Shown here: positions 53,917-63,205 of the stretch, piece by piece
Position numbering within the stretch: position 1 is the first letter of the stretch
Layout: each line of letters begins with the position of its first letter
NCBI RefSeq assembly: GCF_014526325.1
Contig: NZ_JACNMJ010000007.1
Coordinates: 151,531 to 215,530, forward strand
Reading direction: 5' to 3'
DNA: 64,000 bases
Source: Psychroserpens algicola
GTDB lineage: Bacteria; Bacteroidota; Bacteroidia; Flavobacteriales; Flavobacteriaceae
Notes under the pieces: model-generated
What the model saw: only the letters and a program-made list of their open reading frames with translations
The model's database searches: none
Told to the model about the DNA's origin: nothing
Program-made: the position numbers and the translations under genes

Positions 53917-54708
53917 TTATTTTTCTTTTATCTCACTATCAATCAATTCTATAATTTCATTGATTCTTTTTACTAAAGTAAGCGATTGTATGTTGGCTGG
54001 TTTATTAAATGAAATAGCACTTGCTACTATACCTTCTAATTCTTTACAACTTGTAATTTCAATGACTGATACAGAATGCTTTGAATTTTCAAAATTAGTC
54101 TCTGTTATTTTTTGATTTTTGTCTAATAACCAAAGTTGGTCAGAATCGTTTATCCAGCTATTGACCACATCTCTTGAAATTCCTAATTTCGCAATTTCAT
54201 ATTCCATGTGTTGATTAACTATATTAGACCAAGCTTCCTCAAGTTCAGTGAGTGCAACAATATCAGAAGACCAATTCGATAGTTTGCGTTTCAATTTTTC
54301 ATTCTTAATTAACCTTAGATTTCCTGAGCTTGTTAAATCATTTTGAACTGGATCAAATGTTGGATCTTGGTTTATGTTGCCAATTAATCGAATAAGACTA
54401 TCACGATTAACCTTTTCAGGATAATCTATTGCTTTAAAAATCTTTATTCCTGAATTAATAATGTTATTTCTCATTTCAATTTTTTGTTCCAATTGAATGA
54501 GATTGGCTTGGTAATCTTCTTTTAATTGCTTTAGAATAACTTGTTCTCTTGTTGAATTTTTTCGCTCTTCATTCCAATTATTTATCGAGAGCGCTATTAG
54601 AATTCCAATAACTACAAGAACAATTTCACCAATCGCATATTTCAAATATTGACTAGTTTCACCCTTTGAAAGTAAGTTTTGCCTAATTTTTCTAAAGAAT
54701 TTTATCAT
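53917..54708 (-). CDS. DUF6090-like membrane-anchored protein (copy 6)
   Basis: 263 aa, the longest copy. Anchor MIKFFRKIRQNLLSKGETSQ; long body with EIVALTELEEAW-like helices. Leader interrupted by ~40 bp of AT-rich insertion. Confidence 0.8.
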   Translation of the reverse strand: MIKFFRKIRQNLLSKGETSQYLKYAIGEIVLVVIGILIALSINNWNEERKNSTREQVILKQLKEDYQANLIQLEQKIEMRNNIINSGIKIFKAIDYPEKVNRDSLIRLIGNINQDPTFDPVQNDLTSSGNLRLIKNEKLKRKLSNWSSDIVALTELEEAWSNIVNQHMEYEIAKLGISRDVVNSWINDSDQLWLLDKNQKITETNFENSKHSVSVIEITSCKELEGIVASAISFNKPANIQSLTLVKRINEIIELIDSEIKEK

Positions 54709-54775
54709 TGGTTGGTTATTTCTCTAAAGTTAGAATAATTATTTTATTCCGTCTGAGTCAGAAATAATGAAGGCT

Positions 54776-54899
54776 AACGGTTTTGTATATGGTTTGTTGC
54801 GTGGTTAAGCACGTAATTTAGCAAATAAAAACCGAATAGAAAATCCTCGAGGATTTTCGTAAGTAGGCGAGAACCAAGCAATAAATTATATACGGTGTT
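54776..54899 (-). repeat. attC-like site 59 (type F)
   Basis: Type F; apex GAAAATCC-TCGA-GGATTTTC; right end CGGTGTT. Confidence 0.86.
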
Positions 54900-54911
54900 G
54901 GCAGTAGTGTT

Positions 54912-55736
54912 TTATTCGAAGAGTTTAGTCTGATTCTCAATCTTTGGATGAAAAGTTCCGATTATCATAAATGGATTGTGAGATACATAATGGTGAACTT
55001 GAGATGTTCCTAAAAACAAATACAAGTCTTTAGTCATCGCAAAATCGTCAAAGTATTTTTTTCTCACATCAGCAACTGCTTTTGCCTCATTTCCTTCGTA
55101 TTTGGCAAGTTGTCTCCAATATAAAGCTCCAATTTCCCAATCCTCAATCATCATTCTGCTTTCTTTTCCTTGATTGTCCTCAAGAACATAAGTAAATTTA
55201 TATGGTAGCTTGTCAACTACATCAAAAGGGTCTTCAGGATGCTCAAATAGATTTCCTTGTTCTCTTTGTGCTTTTAATTTCGCGATTTTCTTTTTATCCC
55301 AAACTCTGTCAACTTCTTTAGCAACAAAATCTTTGATTTTTGTAGGTTTAAAAACAGCAAGAGAAGTACAAATCTCTTTGTTTTTAGCTTCTGCAATTAG
55401 TTCTGCAAGGTTTTCATATACTTTATTTAGTACTGATTTTTTTCGTAAGTACCAATTACCAGCAGTATCTATATGTTCAAGGATTTTTATTTCACTATCC
55501 ATTGAGTATGGTCTATAACTTTCAGGTCGAAAATCACTCGTATTTTTAACCAAGTCTAGTTCAATCCATTCATATTTTCGATATTGTTCCGAATAATCTT
55601 TTTTTCGGAAAGGAACAGGATAAATTCTAATCCATTTTCCATCTTCGGTAAATCCTGCTGTACAAACTAATTCATCATATTTTCCAGAAATTGCCGGATA
55701 CGTTTTAACTGTTATTAGAACCTTTGTTTTTGCCAT
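54912..55736 (-). CDS. Unknown protein paired with a DUF488 gene
   Basis: 274 aa, cytosolic. Opening KVLITVKTYPAISGKYDELV, then WIRIYPVPFRKKDY and YEWIELDLVKN. C-terminal MMIEDWEIGALYWRQLAKYEGNE. Lies three bases after the DUF488 gene stop. A PUA/nucleic-acid-type fold is possible, not shown. Known to co-occur with DUF488 proteins. Confidence 0.62.
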   Translation of the reverse strand: MAKTKVLITVKTYPAISGKYDELVCTAGFTEDGKWIRIYPVPFRKKDYSEQYRKYEWIELDLVKNTSDFRPESYRPYSMDSEIKILEHIDTAGNWYLRKKSVLNKVYENLAELIAEAKNKEICTSLAVFKPTKIKDFVAKEVDRVWDKKKIAKLKAQREQGNLFEHPEDPFDVVDKLPYKFTYVLEDNQGKESRMMIEDWEIGALYWRQLAKYEGNEAKAVADVRKKYFDDFAMTKDLYLFLGTSQVHHYVSHNPFMIIGTFHPKIENQTKLFE

Positions 55737-55739
55737 AAA

Positions 55740-56621
55740 TTATATATGTTCAACAACTAAATCAGATTCTATAGATTTCAATGATTCAGCTAATGGTAAT
55801 CTGTGACATTGACAAATGTTTGATTCGAAACAGGTAAGTGCAATTCTATTATACTCGTTTAATAGATTAATGATTTCTTGTTGTTGGGTTGATGTTTCTT
55901 TAAGTGTTGTTTTTTTGTAACTCTCAAAAAGTATATCATAGTCTTCTTGTTTTTCAAGAGTCTGTCTTTTATTTGAGTTTATTCCTACTTCTGGAATGTG
56001 TATATATTTAATCCCTAAACTTTCACAAAACCTCTTTAGTAGAGTTTTGCTAAAGCCATACTTCATACTCAAAGGATTCTTTCTAACATCAACTAAAAGT
56101 TTAATATTGTTTTTTACAAGTTTGTTTAAATACTTTTCTAAACTAACTCCTTCATAACCAATTGTAAAAACGGATTTTTCATTTTGATTTGGTATCGTAT
56201 TTAAAACTCTATTATAATATTCTTCGTTTAATATTCTTTCAGAAATTGTACTGTTAATTGCATAATAAGGGAAATTAATATAAGTATGTCTTATTAAGGC
56301 TTCACTTGCCATATTTCCATAGCTGTCAATTGTTTCAGTTAATAGTTCTCTGTCTTTAGGTTTTAGAGTAGGTAAATAATCTTTAGGGTCAATTTTGGAA
56401 TAACCTCTTTCCGATTCAGATAAAAACTCTTTTTTTACCATTGTCACTAAATCAGCGTGTGCTGAATAAGAGTAGCACCCAAATTTATATGGTACAAAGT
56501 CATATTCAGATTCTCGTTTTCTTTGACTATATAAAAACAACAACTTTTGTAATTTAGTTTTTTCAACATTTCCGTTACAAAGTTGGAATAATGATAATAT
56601 TATTTTTCTTCTATAAAACAT
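55740..56621 (-). CDS. DUF488 protein with Panacea/SocA-like N-terminus
   Basis: 293 aa. N-terminal ~110 residues: KTKLQKLLFLYSQRK and YDFVPYKFGCYSYSAH, the Panacea/SocA (DUF4065) antitoxin-type pattern. C-terminal ~145-293: VFTIGYEGVSLEKYLNKLV, KLLVDVRKNPLSMKYGF and TCFESNICQCHRLPLAE, i.e. DUF488. The fusion is a candidate nucleic-acid or toxin-regulation module. First gene of a two-gene cassette. Confidence 0.72.
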   Translation of the reverse strand: MFYRRKIILSLFQLCNGNVEKTKLQKLLFLYSQRKRESEYDFVPYKFGCYSYSAHADLVTMVKKEFLSESERGYSKIDPKDYLPTLKPKDRELLTETIDSYGNMASEALIRHTYINFPYYAINSTISERILNEEYYNRVLNTIPNQNEKSVFTIGYEGVSLEKYLNKLVKNNIKLLVDVRKNPLSMKYGFSKTLLKRFCESLGIKYIHIPEVGINSNKRQTLEKQEDYDILFESYKKTTLKETSTQQQEIINLLNEYNRIALTCFESNICQCHRLPLAESLKSIESDLVVEHI

Positions 56622-56684
56622 TCTACAAAGTTAGTGTTTAAAAAATGCCTTTAAAAATATTCTCGATTTTTTCACATTACTGCC

Positions 56685-56811
56685 AACGTATTTGTGTATG
56701 ATTTCGTTGTGTAGGCTAGGACTAAATTAATAAAAGAAAACTGACCAGAGGAAAATTCCGCAGGAATTTTCTGAGTATACACGAACCGAACAATGAATTA
56801 TACACGTTGTT
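56685..56811 (-). repeat. attC-like site 60 (type B)
   Basis: Type B; CTGAGTATACACG variant. Confidence 0.88.
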
Positions 56812-56943
56812 GTGTGTTCGGCATCTTATCTTTCTCTAATTGATAATAATAAACTATTTAGTCCCAATTCAATGTTTTAGTGTAAAGAGATTTATTAATT
56901 TTAAAATCGTTTGGAAAAAACTCACTCTTGATTCCGTAATCAA

Positions 56944-57378
56944 TTAAATACTGAAAAGAGCAAGTTGTTTTATTTTTTTAGAGAAATGATATAAATTCCA
57001 TAAATACTTTTTTGTTGAATCCGAAACGCAAATTCGGTTTATTTCATATTGAAAAATTTTAAATTCAGTCGCTGATATATTTCGTGTTTTTTTTAAATAA
57101 CATATATAATCTACATATGAAAACAACCTGTCAATTGAAATTTCTAAATTACCATTATGAAAAGAACTATCGTACCAATTTTGATTATAGTCTATTATAT
57201 ACATTGATTTTGGAAGCTCTTTGTCAAACCTAAGCTTTTCAAGAATTTGGTTTATAAATTCCGCACGTCTTGTTTTCGTGCTTTTGCGCCATTGATAATA
57301 AACAAAACCACCAGCAATTACTGCAAATAGCAATGAAATTAATGTAAGCCAATTATCTGTATTAAATTTTAGGCACAT
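56944..57378 (-). CDS. Single-helix membrane protein of unknown function
   Basis: 144 aa from ATG 57378; a GTG-led extension through attC 61 is rejected. One helix (LISLLFAVIAGGFVYYQWRKS) then a basic cytosolic domain. 130 bp without a gene lie between site 60 and its stop. No family recognised. Confidence 0.63.
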   Translation of the reverse strand: MCLKFNTDNWLTLISLLFAVIAGGFVYYQWRKSTKTRRAEFINQILEKLRFDKELPKSMYIIDYNQNWYDSSFHNGNLEISIDRLFSYVDYICYLKKTRNISATEFKIFQYEINRICVSDSTKKYLWNLYHFSKKIKQLALFSI

Positions 57379-57421
57379 ATCTATTTTTGTTTTTAGCTGA
57401 TATTTTTTTATGCTGACACAC

Positions 57422-57548
57422 AACGGTCTTGTGTATGATTTCGTTGTGTTGGCTAGGTCTAAATTAGTAAAAGAAAACTGACTAAAGGAAAATTCCGCAG
57501 GAATTTTCCGAGTACACACAGAACGAACAATGAATTATACACGTTGTT
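57422..57548 (-). repeat. attC-like site 61 (type B)
   Basis: Type B; apical GGAAAATTCC-GCA-GGAATTTTCC. Confidence 0.88.
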
Positions 57549-57652
57549 GTAGCCAGTTATTTAGACCTATTTATTGGAATTCCTTTTTGTAATTCTATGT
57601 TCTTGAGTTTGTTTTACCAAGTCCATTTTCTAAAAAGAGAGAATTACTATCA

Positions 57653-58558
57653 TTACTTATCATCTTTTTCAATTTTTCCTGAAGCAGTTACTTTATCCGT
57701 ATATAAGATATGTGTACATCGATTTTGTTCTTCAGGAAGTTTCTTATATAAAAACATATCATGGGATAAGGTAGTATTATAGATATTATCCTCTCTTTCA
57801 ATAGTGCTAATTTTAATTCCGGTGCCATCATTATTAAACATGGTTCCTTCGCTGTACACATGATTAATGGACATAATCTTTTTGGAATCGAAATTGACAG
57901 TATCTTTTACCAAGTATCCTCCAATTCTTACTTTGTCAAAAAGGGGTATAAAAGAATTATGTACATTTCCTGTTAGAGTAACTATTTTGGTGTTCGGATA
58001 TTTATTATGGATGTTGCGTATTTCCCTGTACATGGACGAATCTCTGGTTGAAGATGGGTAAGGATTATCAATGAATTTTAAAATGATTCTTTCATTTTGA
58101 TTGCTCTTGTATATTAAATTCAGCATTGACACACCATTTCTGCCATCAAAATTTTCTCTGCGAAAAAAATCCAACTCTTTTAGTTGAGTAATTGACATTT
58201 CATCTGATAAGTTATTCATTTGTGAACTACGAATTTCTAAAGCTAAGACTACATTTTTTTCAGACTTAGTTATAAGATTACATAATCCATAAGCAAATTC
58301 GGCAGGCTCATTTGTTCCATGCATTTCTCCAATCATTATTATTTCATAATTTGCGATTTCATCGTATATCTTGTCGCTCAGTTTGGATAAGTTTTGAATG
58401 GGTATCGCATTCTTTTTTAGATCCTTTTGCTCTTTTGTCAATTCTACAGAATTATCAATAGAATTAAGTGTTTCATCAGGTACTGTTTGTTTGTTGGGAA
58501 AATCTCTACAAGAAGTTAATCCAATCAAAATAATTAATAGGTGTAAGATATTTTTCAT
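57653..58558 (-). CDS. ChaN/Tiki-like lipoprotein
   Basis: 301 aa. Lipobox LTSC. EIMIGEMHGTNEPAEFAYGL, VVLALEIRS and KIVTLTGNVHNSF are the erythromycin esterase/ChaN/Tiki-type His/Glu motifs of the heme-binding or protease-like superfamily. An extracytoplasmic lipoprotein with metal or heme binding is expected. Confidence 0.75.
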   Translation of the reverse strand: MKNILHLLIILIGLTSCRDFPNKQTVPDETLNSIDNSVELTKEQKDLKKNAIPIQNLSKLSDKIYDEIANYEIIMIGEMHGTNEPAEFAYGLCNLITKSEKNVVLALEIRSSQMNNLSDEMSITQLKELDFFRRENFDGRNGVSMLNLIYKSNQNERIILKFIDNPYPSSTRDSSMYREIRNIHNKYPNTKIVTLTGNVHNSFIPLFDKVRIGGYLVKDTVNFDSKKIMSINHVYSEGTMFNNDGTGIKISTIEREDNIYNTTLSHDMFLYKKLPEEQNRCTHILYTDKVTASGKIEKDDK

Positions 58559-58645
58559 AAAACAAAAAATTTAATTTCCACAATTTTATAACTATTTTTT
58601 TTACGAATGTAGAACTTGTTGTGTGAATTTTTTTTAATTGGCTAC

Positions 58646-58771
58646 AACGTATTTGTGTATGGCTAGTTGCGTTGGCGAGAACTAAGTTAATAAAAGAAAC
58701 CGAACCAGTAGGAAAATCCGCTAGGATTTTCCGAGTACACACAGACCAAGTAATTGGTTATACACGTTGTT
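58646..58771 (-). repeat. attC-like site 62 (type A)
   Basis: Type A; encodes the QQRV tail of the next gene; apical GGAAAATCC-GCTA-GGATTTTCC. Confidence 0.88.
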
Positions 58772-59483
58772 GTGTTTTCGTGCTTTTTAATTTGCCAATT
58801 TCAAGAATCTGTTTTAATATTTTTCTTTCAATACTTTTCCATTCTTCTGCAAGAATTTGTTGTGCAGATAAAATAAATTCTCTCATTTTAGCCCTTAAAC
58901 TATTGATGTCTTCTTTATTTTTAACTTCGCCATACAAGTTGTCTAATTCATCTAGTAAAGTTTCGAGATGTTGAAATTCTCTTGTGTTTTTATAAAAAAG
59001 TAGTTTAACTTGAAAATAATATTGACTAGCTAAATCTGTTGCTGCACAATATTTTTTATAGCAATCATTGTATTCATCGCTTTTATCTGTTTGATCAGCT
59101 TCTTTTTTATTTAAATGTATATAATTTGTTAATTCCACAGCAGAAGAATCAATGTTCATAAGGTAATGGCTTGAAACATCACTAAATTTTCGTACCCATT
59201 CTATTTTTGCTGACGTAATATTATTAAGTTTTACCTGATATAAAGCAATTAGACCAGCCAAAAGTCCTAAAACTATTGGTACTGCATAACTGAGCCATTC
59301 TGAGCTTTTCTTTTCAACTTTTTGTGCTGTTACTAAATTGATGTTACCTTTAACATCCAAAGTATCTAATTTTGAAATTACTTTAGTATTTTCAATTTTT
59401 ACTTTTAGTGTGTCATTGGCATGAGAAAGTGAAATCTGACCAAAAATTACTAAAAATAATATTATTCGATAGATTAATTTCAT
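58758..59483 (-). CDS. Secreted/membrane protein with attC-encoded tail
   Basis: 241 aa. Signal peptide ending SLSHA, then a short linker, one transmembrane helix (VPIVLGLLAGLIALYQ) and a helical cytosolic part. C-terminal QQRV and stop come from attC 62. Function unknown. Confidence 0.65.
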   Translation of the reverse strand: MKLIYRIILFLVIFGQISLSHANDTLKVKIENTKVISKLDTLDVKGNINLVTAQKVEKKSSEWLSYAVPIVLGLLAGLIALYQVKLNNITSAKIEWVRKFSDVSSHYLMNIDSSAVELTNYIHLNKKEADQTDKSDEYNDCYKKYCAATDLASQYYFQVKLLFYKNTREFQHLETLLDELDNLYGEVKNKEDINSLRAKMREFILSAQQILAEEWKSIERKILKQILEIGKLKSTKTQQRV

Positions 59484-59538
59484 TTATTTATAAGTTTTAG
59501 TACTCATTTAATTTTACGACTTTCACTGCATGAAACAC

Positions 59539-59663
59539 AACGTATTTGTGTATGGCTAGTTGCGTTGGCGAGAACTAAGTTAGTAAAAAGGAGACGAACC
59601 AAAGGAAAATCCGTAGGATTTTCCGAGTACACATAAACCAAGCAATTAGTTATACACGTTGTT
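59539..59663 (-). repeat. attC-like site 63 (type A)
   Basis: Type A; apical GAAAATCC-GTA-GGATTTTC; GTACACATAAACC variant. Confidence 0.88.
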
Positions 59664-59672
59664 GTGCTTTCG

Positions 59673-60434
59673 TTATTTACATTTTGTCTTTAAAAGTTTT
59701 ATTGGCTCTTCCATTTCTTTTTTAAGATTATACAGATGATGTTTCTGTCTAATGAACATAGCAACCATAAATACTAGATTATCCTGAAATTTTAAGAATA
59801 ATGGGTGAGTTTGGTCATTTGTCCAATTATTATTTGGAAATAGAGCAATAATATCTTTACCAAGTTCTTTGTTCAAATAATCAATATCTTGATATCCAAA
59901 TTCAGTTGCAGATTCATAGTTCATCATTCTTTTAATAAGTTCATTCCTGTTTTCTTCAAGTAAATTTAATGTATTGTTCAAAAATGTACTATGTGTAATC
60001 AGTCTGTTTTTTAATTTAATATCTGTTAATAGTTTCAGTTGCCCCGAAGATGTTAAATCGTCAAAAGTAATAGTGCTTGGCACAAAAACATCTTGTCTTA
60101 CAGCAAGTACAAATTTATTAAGTATTTCACCTCTGTCATTTGGCGGGTTGTTTAAATCTAATATCAGCTCTTTACAAAGCTTTATTTTATCAGTTGTGAG
60201 TTTAGAAGTTTCATCAATTAATTTTTCATTTAACTCAAAGTCGTCTAAAATTCTACAATAATAATCTGCTTCGGTAATTTTATTTTTTCGGTTTTCATTC
60301 CAATTATTAATCTGCAAAGCAATTAAAATTCCAATAACGACAAGAATGATTTCTCCGATGGCATATTTAAAATACTTTCCAGTTTTTCCCTCTGAAAGTA
60401 AACTTTGTCTAATTTTTCTAAAGAATTTTATCAT
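59673..60434 (-). CDS. DUF6090-like membrane-anchored protein (copy 7)
   Basis: 253 aa. Anchor MIKFFRKIRQSLLSEGKTGK; body KITEADYYCRILDDFELNEK. Conserved leader before ATG. Confidence 0.8.
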   Translation of the reverse strand: MIKFFRKIRQSLLSEGKTGKYFKYAIGEIILVVIGILIALQINNWNENRKNKITEADYYCRILDDFELNEKLIDETSKLTTDKIKLCKELILDLNNPPNDRGEILNKFVLAVRQDVFVPSTITFDDLTSSGQLKLLTDIKLKNRLITHSTFLNNTLNLLEENRNELIKRMMNYESATEFGYQDIDYLNKELGKDIIALFPNNNWTNDQTHPLFLKFQDNLVFMVAMFIRQKHHLYNLKKEMEEPIKLLKTKCK

Positions 60435-60462
60435 TGGTTAGTGGTTTCTGATAATGAAGCAC

Positions 60463-60586
60463 AACGGTCTAGTGTATGATTTCGTTGCGTGTTGAAGCAC
60501 TAAAGTTAGCAAATAAATCACAGATAGAAAGTCCGCGAGGACTTTCGTAAGTAGGCTATAACTAGCAATGAATTATACACATTGTT
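60463..60586 (-). repeat. attC-like site 64 (type F)
   Basis: Type F; stem GAAAGTCC-GCGA-GGACTTTC, as at site 56. Confidence 0.87.
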
Positions 60587-60602
60587 GGCAACTGGCTTTT
60601 TT

Positions 60603-61205
60603 TCAGTCGTAGATTCTAATTATTTCGCCATTTCCTTTTCCGTTTACACTTCTTACATATCCATTAATTACTTTTTTCATTGGTATTGGATTATGTCCTG
60701 GGAAATAATCTTTGTATTTTTCATACGCATCTTCAACCATTCCTGAAGAAACTACATTTACCCTAATTCCGTTTTTAATTTCAAGTGCAACCGCTTTTAC
60801 AAAACTATGAATACCTCCATTTACCATTGAAGCACTTGTTGTTTTAATTACTGGGTCATCTGCTAAAATTCCTGTAGATAGAGTTATTGAACCTTTAGAA
60901 TTTAAATAATTCTGTCCGATTCGTACAAGGTTTACTTGTCCCATTAATTTGCTTTTCAGTCCGATATAATAATCGTCTTCAGAAAGTTTATTAAAATCGT
61001 CCCATTTTGCTTCTCCAGCGATACAAATTATAGCGTCTACTTTTCCTATCTTTTCAAACATTGACTTTATTGAACTACTATCAGCAATGTCAACAGTCAC
61101 ATTTCCATTTGTTCGTCCAGCGATTAAAATTTCGTTCTTTTCTTTAAAATGTGAAACCACAGTTTTTCCTATTGTTCCGTTTCCTCCAATTATTAAAATT
61201 TTCAT
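60603..61205 (-). CDS. Short-chain dehydrogenase/reductase (SDR), short form
   Basis: 200 aa. GGNGTIGKTVV nucleotide-binding motif, DAIICIAGEA, and a catalytic segment STGILAD...ASMVNGGIHSF. Similar to short YwnB/NmrA-type SDRs; the classical YxxxK is not clear, so it may be atypical. Last gene of a three-gene cassette with an ArsR-type regulator. Confidence 0.75.
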   Translation of the reverse strand: MKILIIGGNGTIGKTVVSHFKEKNEILIAGRTNGNVTVDIADSSSIKSMFEKIGKVDAIICIAGEAKWDDFNKLSEDDYYIGLKSKLMGQVNLVRIGQNYLNSKGSITLSTGILADDPVIKTTSASMVNGGIHSFVKAVALEIKNGIRVNVVSSGMVEDAYEKYKDYFPGHNPIPMKKVINGYVRSVNGKGNGEIIRIYD

Positions 61206-61215
61206 AGTCGTTGGT

Positions 61216-61485
61216 TTAAGTTAAACATTGAGTTTTGTTACAATTTTGTTTTTTATTTCTTGATTTGTAAATTGTTAAAGTAGCAATTACGCTCCAAAGT
61301 AAATTGGTTACAAATGGTGGAATAGCATTGTAGTAATAACAGTTTATGGCTATTAAAATTCCTCCAAGCAAATTTAAATACTTGCCATAGTCTAAATATT
61401 TTTTGTTTTCGATTAGAGTTAGGGCATAGGCAAGGATTATCAATCCTGAACCTGACCAACCTAAAATGTCAATAAATAATTTCAT
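61216..61485 (-). CDS. CBU_0592-like small membrane protein
   Basis: 89 aa, three transmembrane helices: ILGWSGSGLIILAYALTL, LNLLGGILIAINCYYY, LLWSVIATLTIYK. Matches the CBU_0592-type domain family. Middle gene of the SDR/ArsR cassette. Unknown function. Confidence 0.7.
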   Translation of the reverse strand: MKLFIDILGWSGSGLIILAYALTLIENKKYLDYGKYLNLLGGILIAINCYYYNAIPPFVTNLLWSVIATLTIYKSRNKKQNCNKTQCLT

Positions 61486-61530
61486 AGTTTGTTATATTGC
61501 GAAATGTCGATATGTGTTATCAAATTTTTT

Positions 61531-61833
61531 TTATGTTAGAAAATCCGTAAACTGTTTAATTGTCTCTTCGTTTCTTTTTAAATACGACCATTTTCCGTGT
61601 CTTGTTGATATTAAAAGTCCGCATTTTTCCATATTAGTCAAATATGTTGAAATAGTCGATTGAGATAATTCTGTTTTTTCTTTAATATAAGTAACGCAAA
61701 CACCATCATTAAAATGCTTTAATGTTTCGTGTGGTGGAAAGTGTTTTTCTGGTTCTTTCAACCATTCCAATATCTGAAATCTGATTTGATTCGATAAACA
61801 TTTACCAATTTCTGTCGCTATTTTCAAATTCAT
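61531..61833 (-). CDS. ArsR-type winged-helix regulator
   Basis: 100 aa. LSNQIRFQILEWL, YIKEKTELSQSTISTYLTNM (recognition helix) and CGLLISTRHGKWSYLKRN (wing). Most likely controls its own three-gene cassette; inferred. Confidence 0.82.
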   Translation of the reverse strand: MNLKIATEIGKCLSNQIRFQILEWLKEPEKHFPPHETLKHFNDGVCVTYIKEKTELSQSTISTYLTNMEKCGLLISTRHGKWSYLKRNEETIKQFTDFLT

Positions 61834-61914
61834 AACGCAAACATATCTATAATTCTCGATATATAAAAATGAATTCGGGTTTTTCTTTGAAGTTCGGTTT
61901 TTTAGCTTGTTGCC

Positions 61915-62039
61915 AACGGTTTTGTGTATGATTAGTTGCGGAAAAGGACGCGAGTCGTTTTCCGCTTGTGACTAAAGATAATTAATAAGATTGAATTTCC
62001 GATAGGGAAATTCAGCCGCAATTAATTATACACGTTGTT
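61915..62039 (-). repeat. attC-like site 65 (type H)
   Basis: Type H: first hairpin GCGGAAAA...TTTTCCGC, second GAATTTCC-GATA-GGGAAATTC. Confidence 0.87.
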
Positions 62040-62047
62040 GTGCAACG

Positions 62048-62449
62048 TTATTTGAGATTTGTAGACTGTACTATTTCCAGGCAATCATATATTCCAGTTT
62101 CTAAAGCTCCTCTTTTTAGCATCTTTTGCCGAAAACTATCTGTCATTTGCACAAGAGCTAATCCAAAGTTTAATTTTTGTGCTATTTCATAAATAAATGC
62201 AATTAATCCTAATCCAATACCTTTTTTTCTGTCATCTTTGGGGATAAAAATATTTGGAATTAAAAACTCTCTGTGTTCTTCACTTATGCCTAATCTTAAA
62301 AGATTAAATTCACTGATGTCATCTTCTTTTCTCTTGCCACTAACAGTAATAATATTGTCCATTGAATAAATAGAATAGTGATGCAATGTGAATAAATAAT
62401 CTTTTAAATGTTGTTCAATTAACTTTTCTAAGGCATTTATTAATTCCAT
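62048..62449 (-). CDS. GNAT-type acetyltransferase, short
   Basis: 133 aa. RKKGIGLGLIAFIYEIAQ is the acetyl-CoA-binding motif A. Shorter than most GNATs at the N-terminus. Second gene of cassette 65. Substrate unknown. Confidence 0.7.
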   Translation of the reverse strand: MELINALEKLIEQHLKDYLFTLHHYSIYSMDNIITVSGKRKEDDISEFNLLRLGISEEHREFLIPNIFIPKDDRKKGIGLGLIAFIYEIAQKLNFGLALVQMTDSFRQKMLKRGALETGIYDCLEIVQSTNLK

Positions 62450-62531
62450 TATTTTTCTGTTTTTAAAATGAATCGTTCTGCTTTTTTAGTTTATTTGTTT
62501 TGATATACAATTTATTACTTACCTTCGAGTT

Positions 62532-63182
62532 TTATCTTTGTTTTACTTTTTTCGTTACTAAGGTTAATCTAAGTGCAAATGCAAAAATTAACATAACAAC
62601 TCCAATTGAATATTGAAAACCTAACCAATAATTCGACCTAATTTCATTTCTTAAGTTATCTCTTACTAAAATATCCTCATTGATTTCCTTAATATCGCGT
62701 GTAATTCTGTCAGGCGTATAGTTGCCTTTTAATTCCTCAAGTTCTAATTTTTTATATTCTCCGATTTTTTCAAACCCATTATCTTTTGATTTTTCCAAAA
62801 TTGGAAGGATTTCTTCTTTAACCCAATTACATATTCTATCAGATTCAGCCTGTCGTTTGTTGAATTCCTCTTCTGGCATCCAATCACTTTTATTGAATTT
62901 AAAGCAAACAGTTTCTCTCTCAGCAAAACTCATCAACGATTCAAATTGATTTTCTATCCAATTTTCAGTAAATGTTAAATCTCCTTTTTTATAGTTTCTA
63001 TTATTTTCAATAATAATCGAGATAACACCCATAAAACCGATGATAATCCAAATATATTCTAATCTTGCCCAAGTTTTTTCAGTTAATTTTGAGTTACCAA
63101 TAAGGATTAGATTCAAAATTTGCCAAATGGCTAGAACTCCAATTATTGCATAAAATGGATTTGTTAATATTTCTTTCAGCAT
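62532..63182 (-). CDS. Membrane protein with central cytosolic/periplasmic domain
   Basis: 216 aa. Two N-terminal helices (~9-27, ~43-60), a helical ~120-residue domain and a C-terminal helix (YSIGVVMLIFAFALRLTL). First gene of cassette 65. No family recognised. Confidence 0.65.
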   Translation of the reverse strand: MLKEILTNPFYAIIGVLAIWQILNLILIGNSKLTEKTWARLEYIWIIIGFMGVISIIIENNRNYKKGDLTFTENWIENQFESLMSFAERETVCFKFNKSDWMPEEEFNKRQAESDRICNWVKEEILPILEKSKDNGFEKIGEYKKLELEELKGNYTPDRITRDIKEINEDILVRDNLRNEIRSNYWLGFQYSIGVVMLIFAFALRLTLVTKKVKQR

Positions 63183-63205
63183 GAGGTTGTTCTTTAATGT
63201 TGCAC

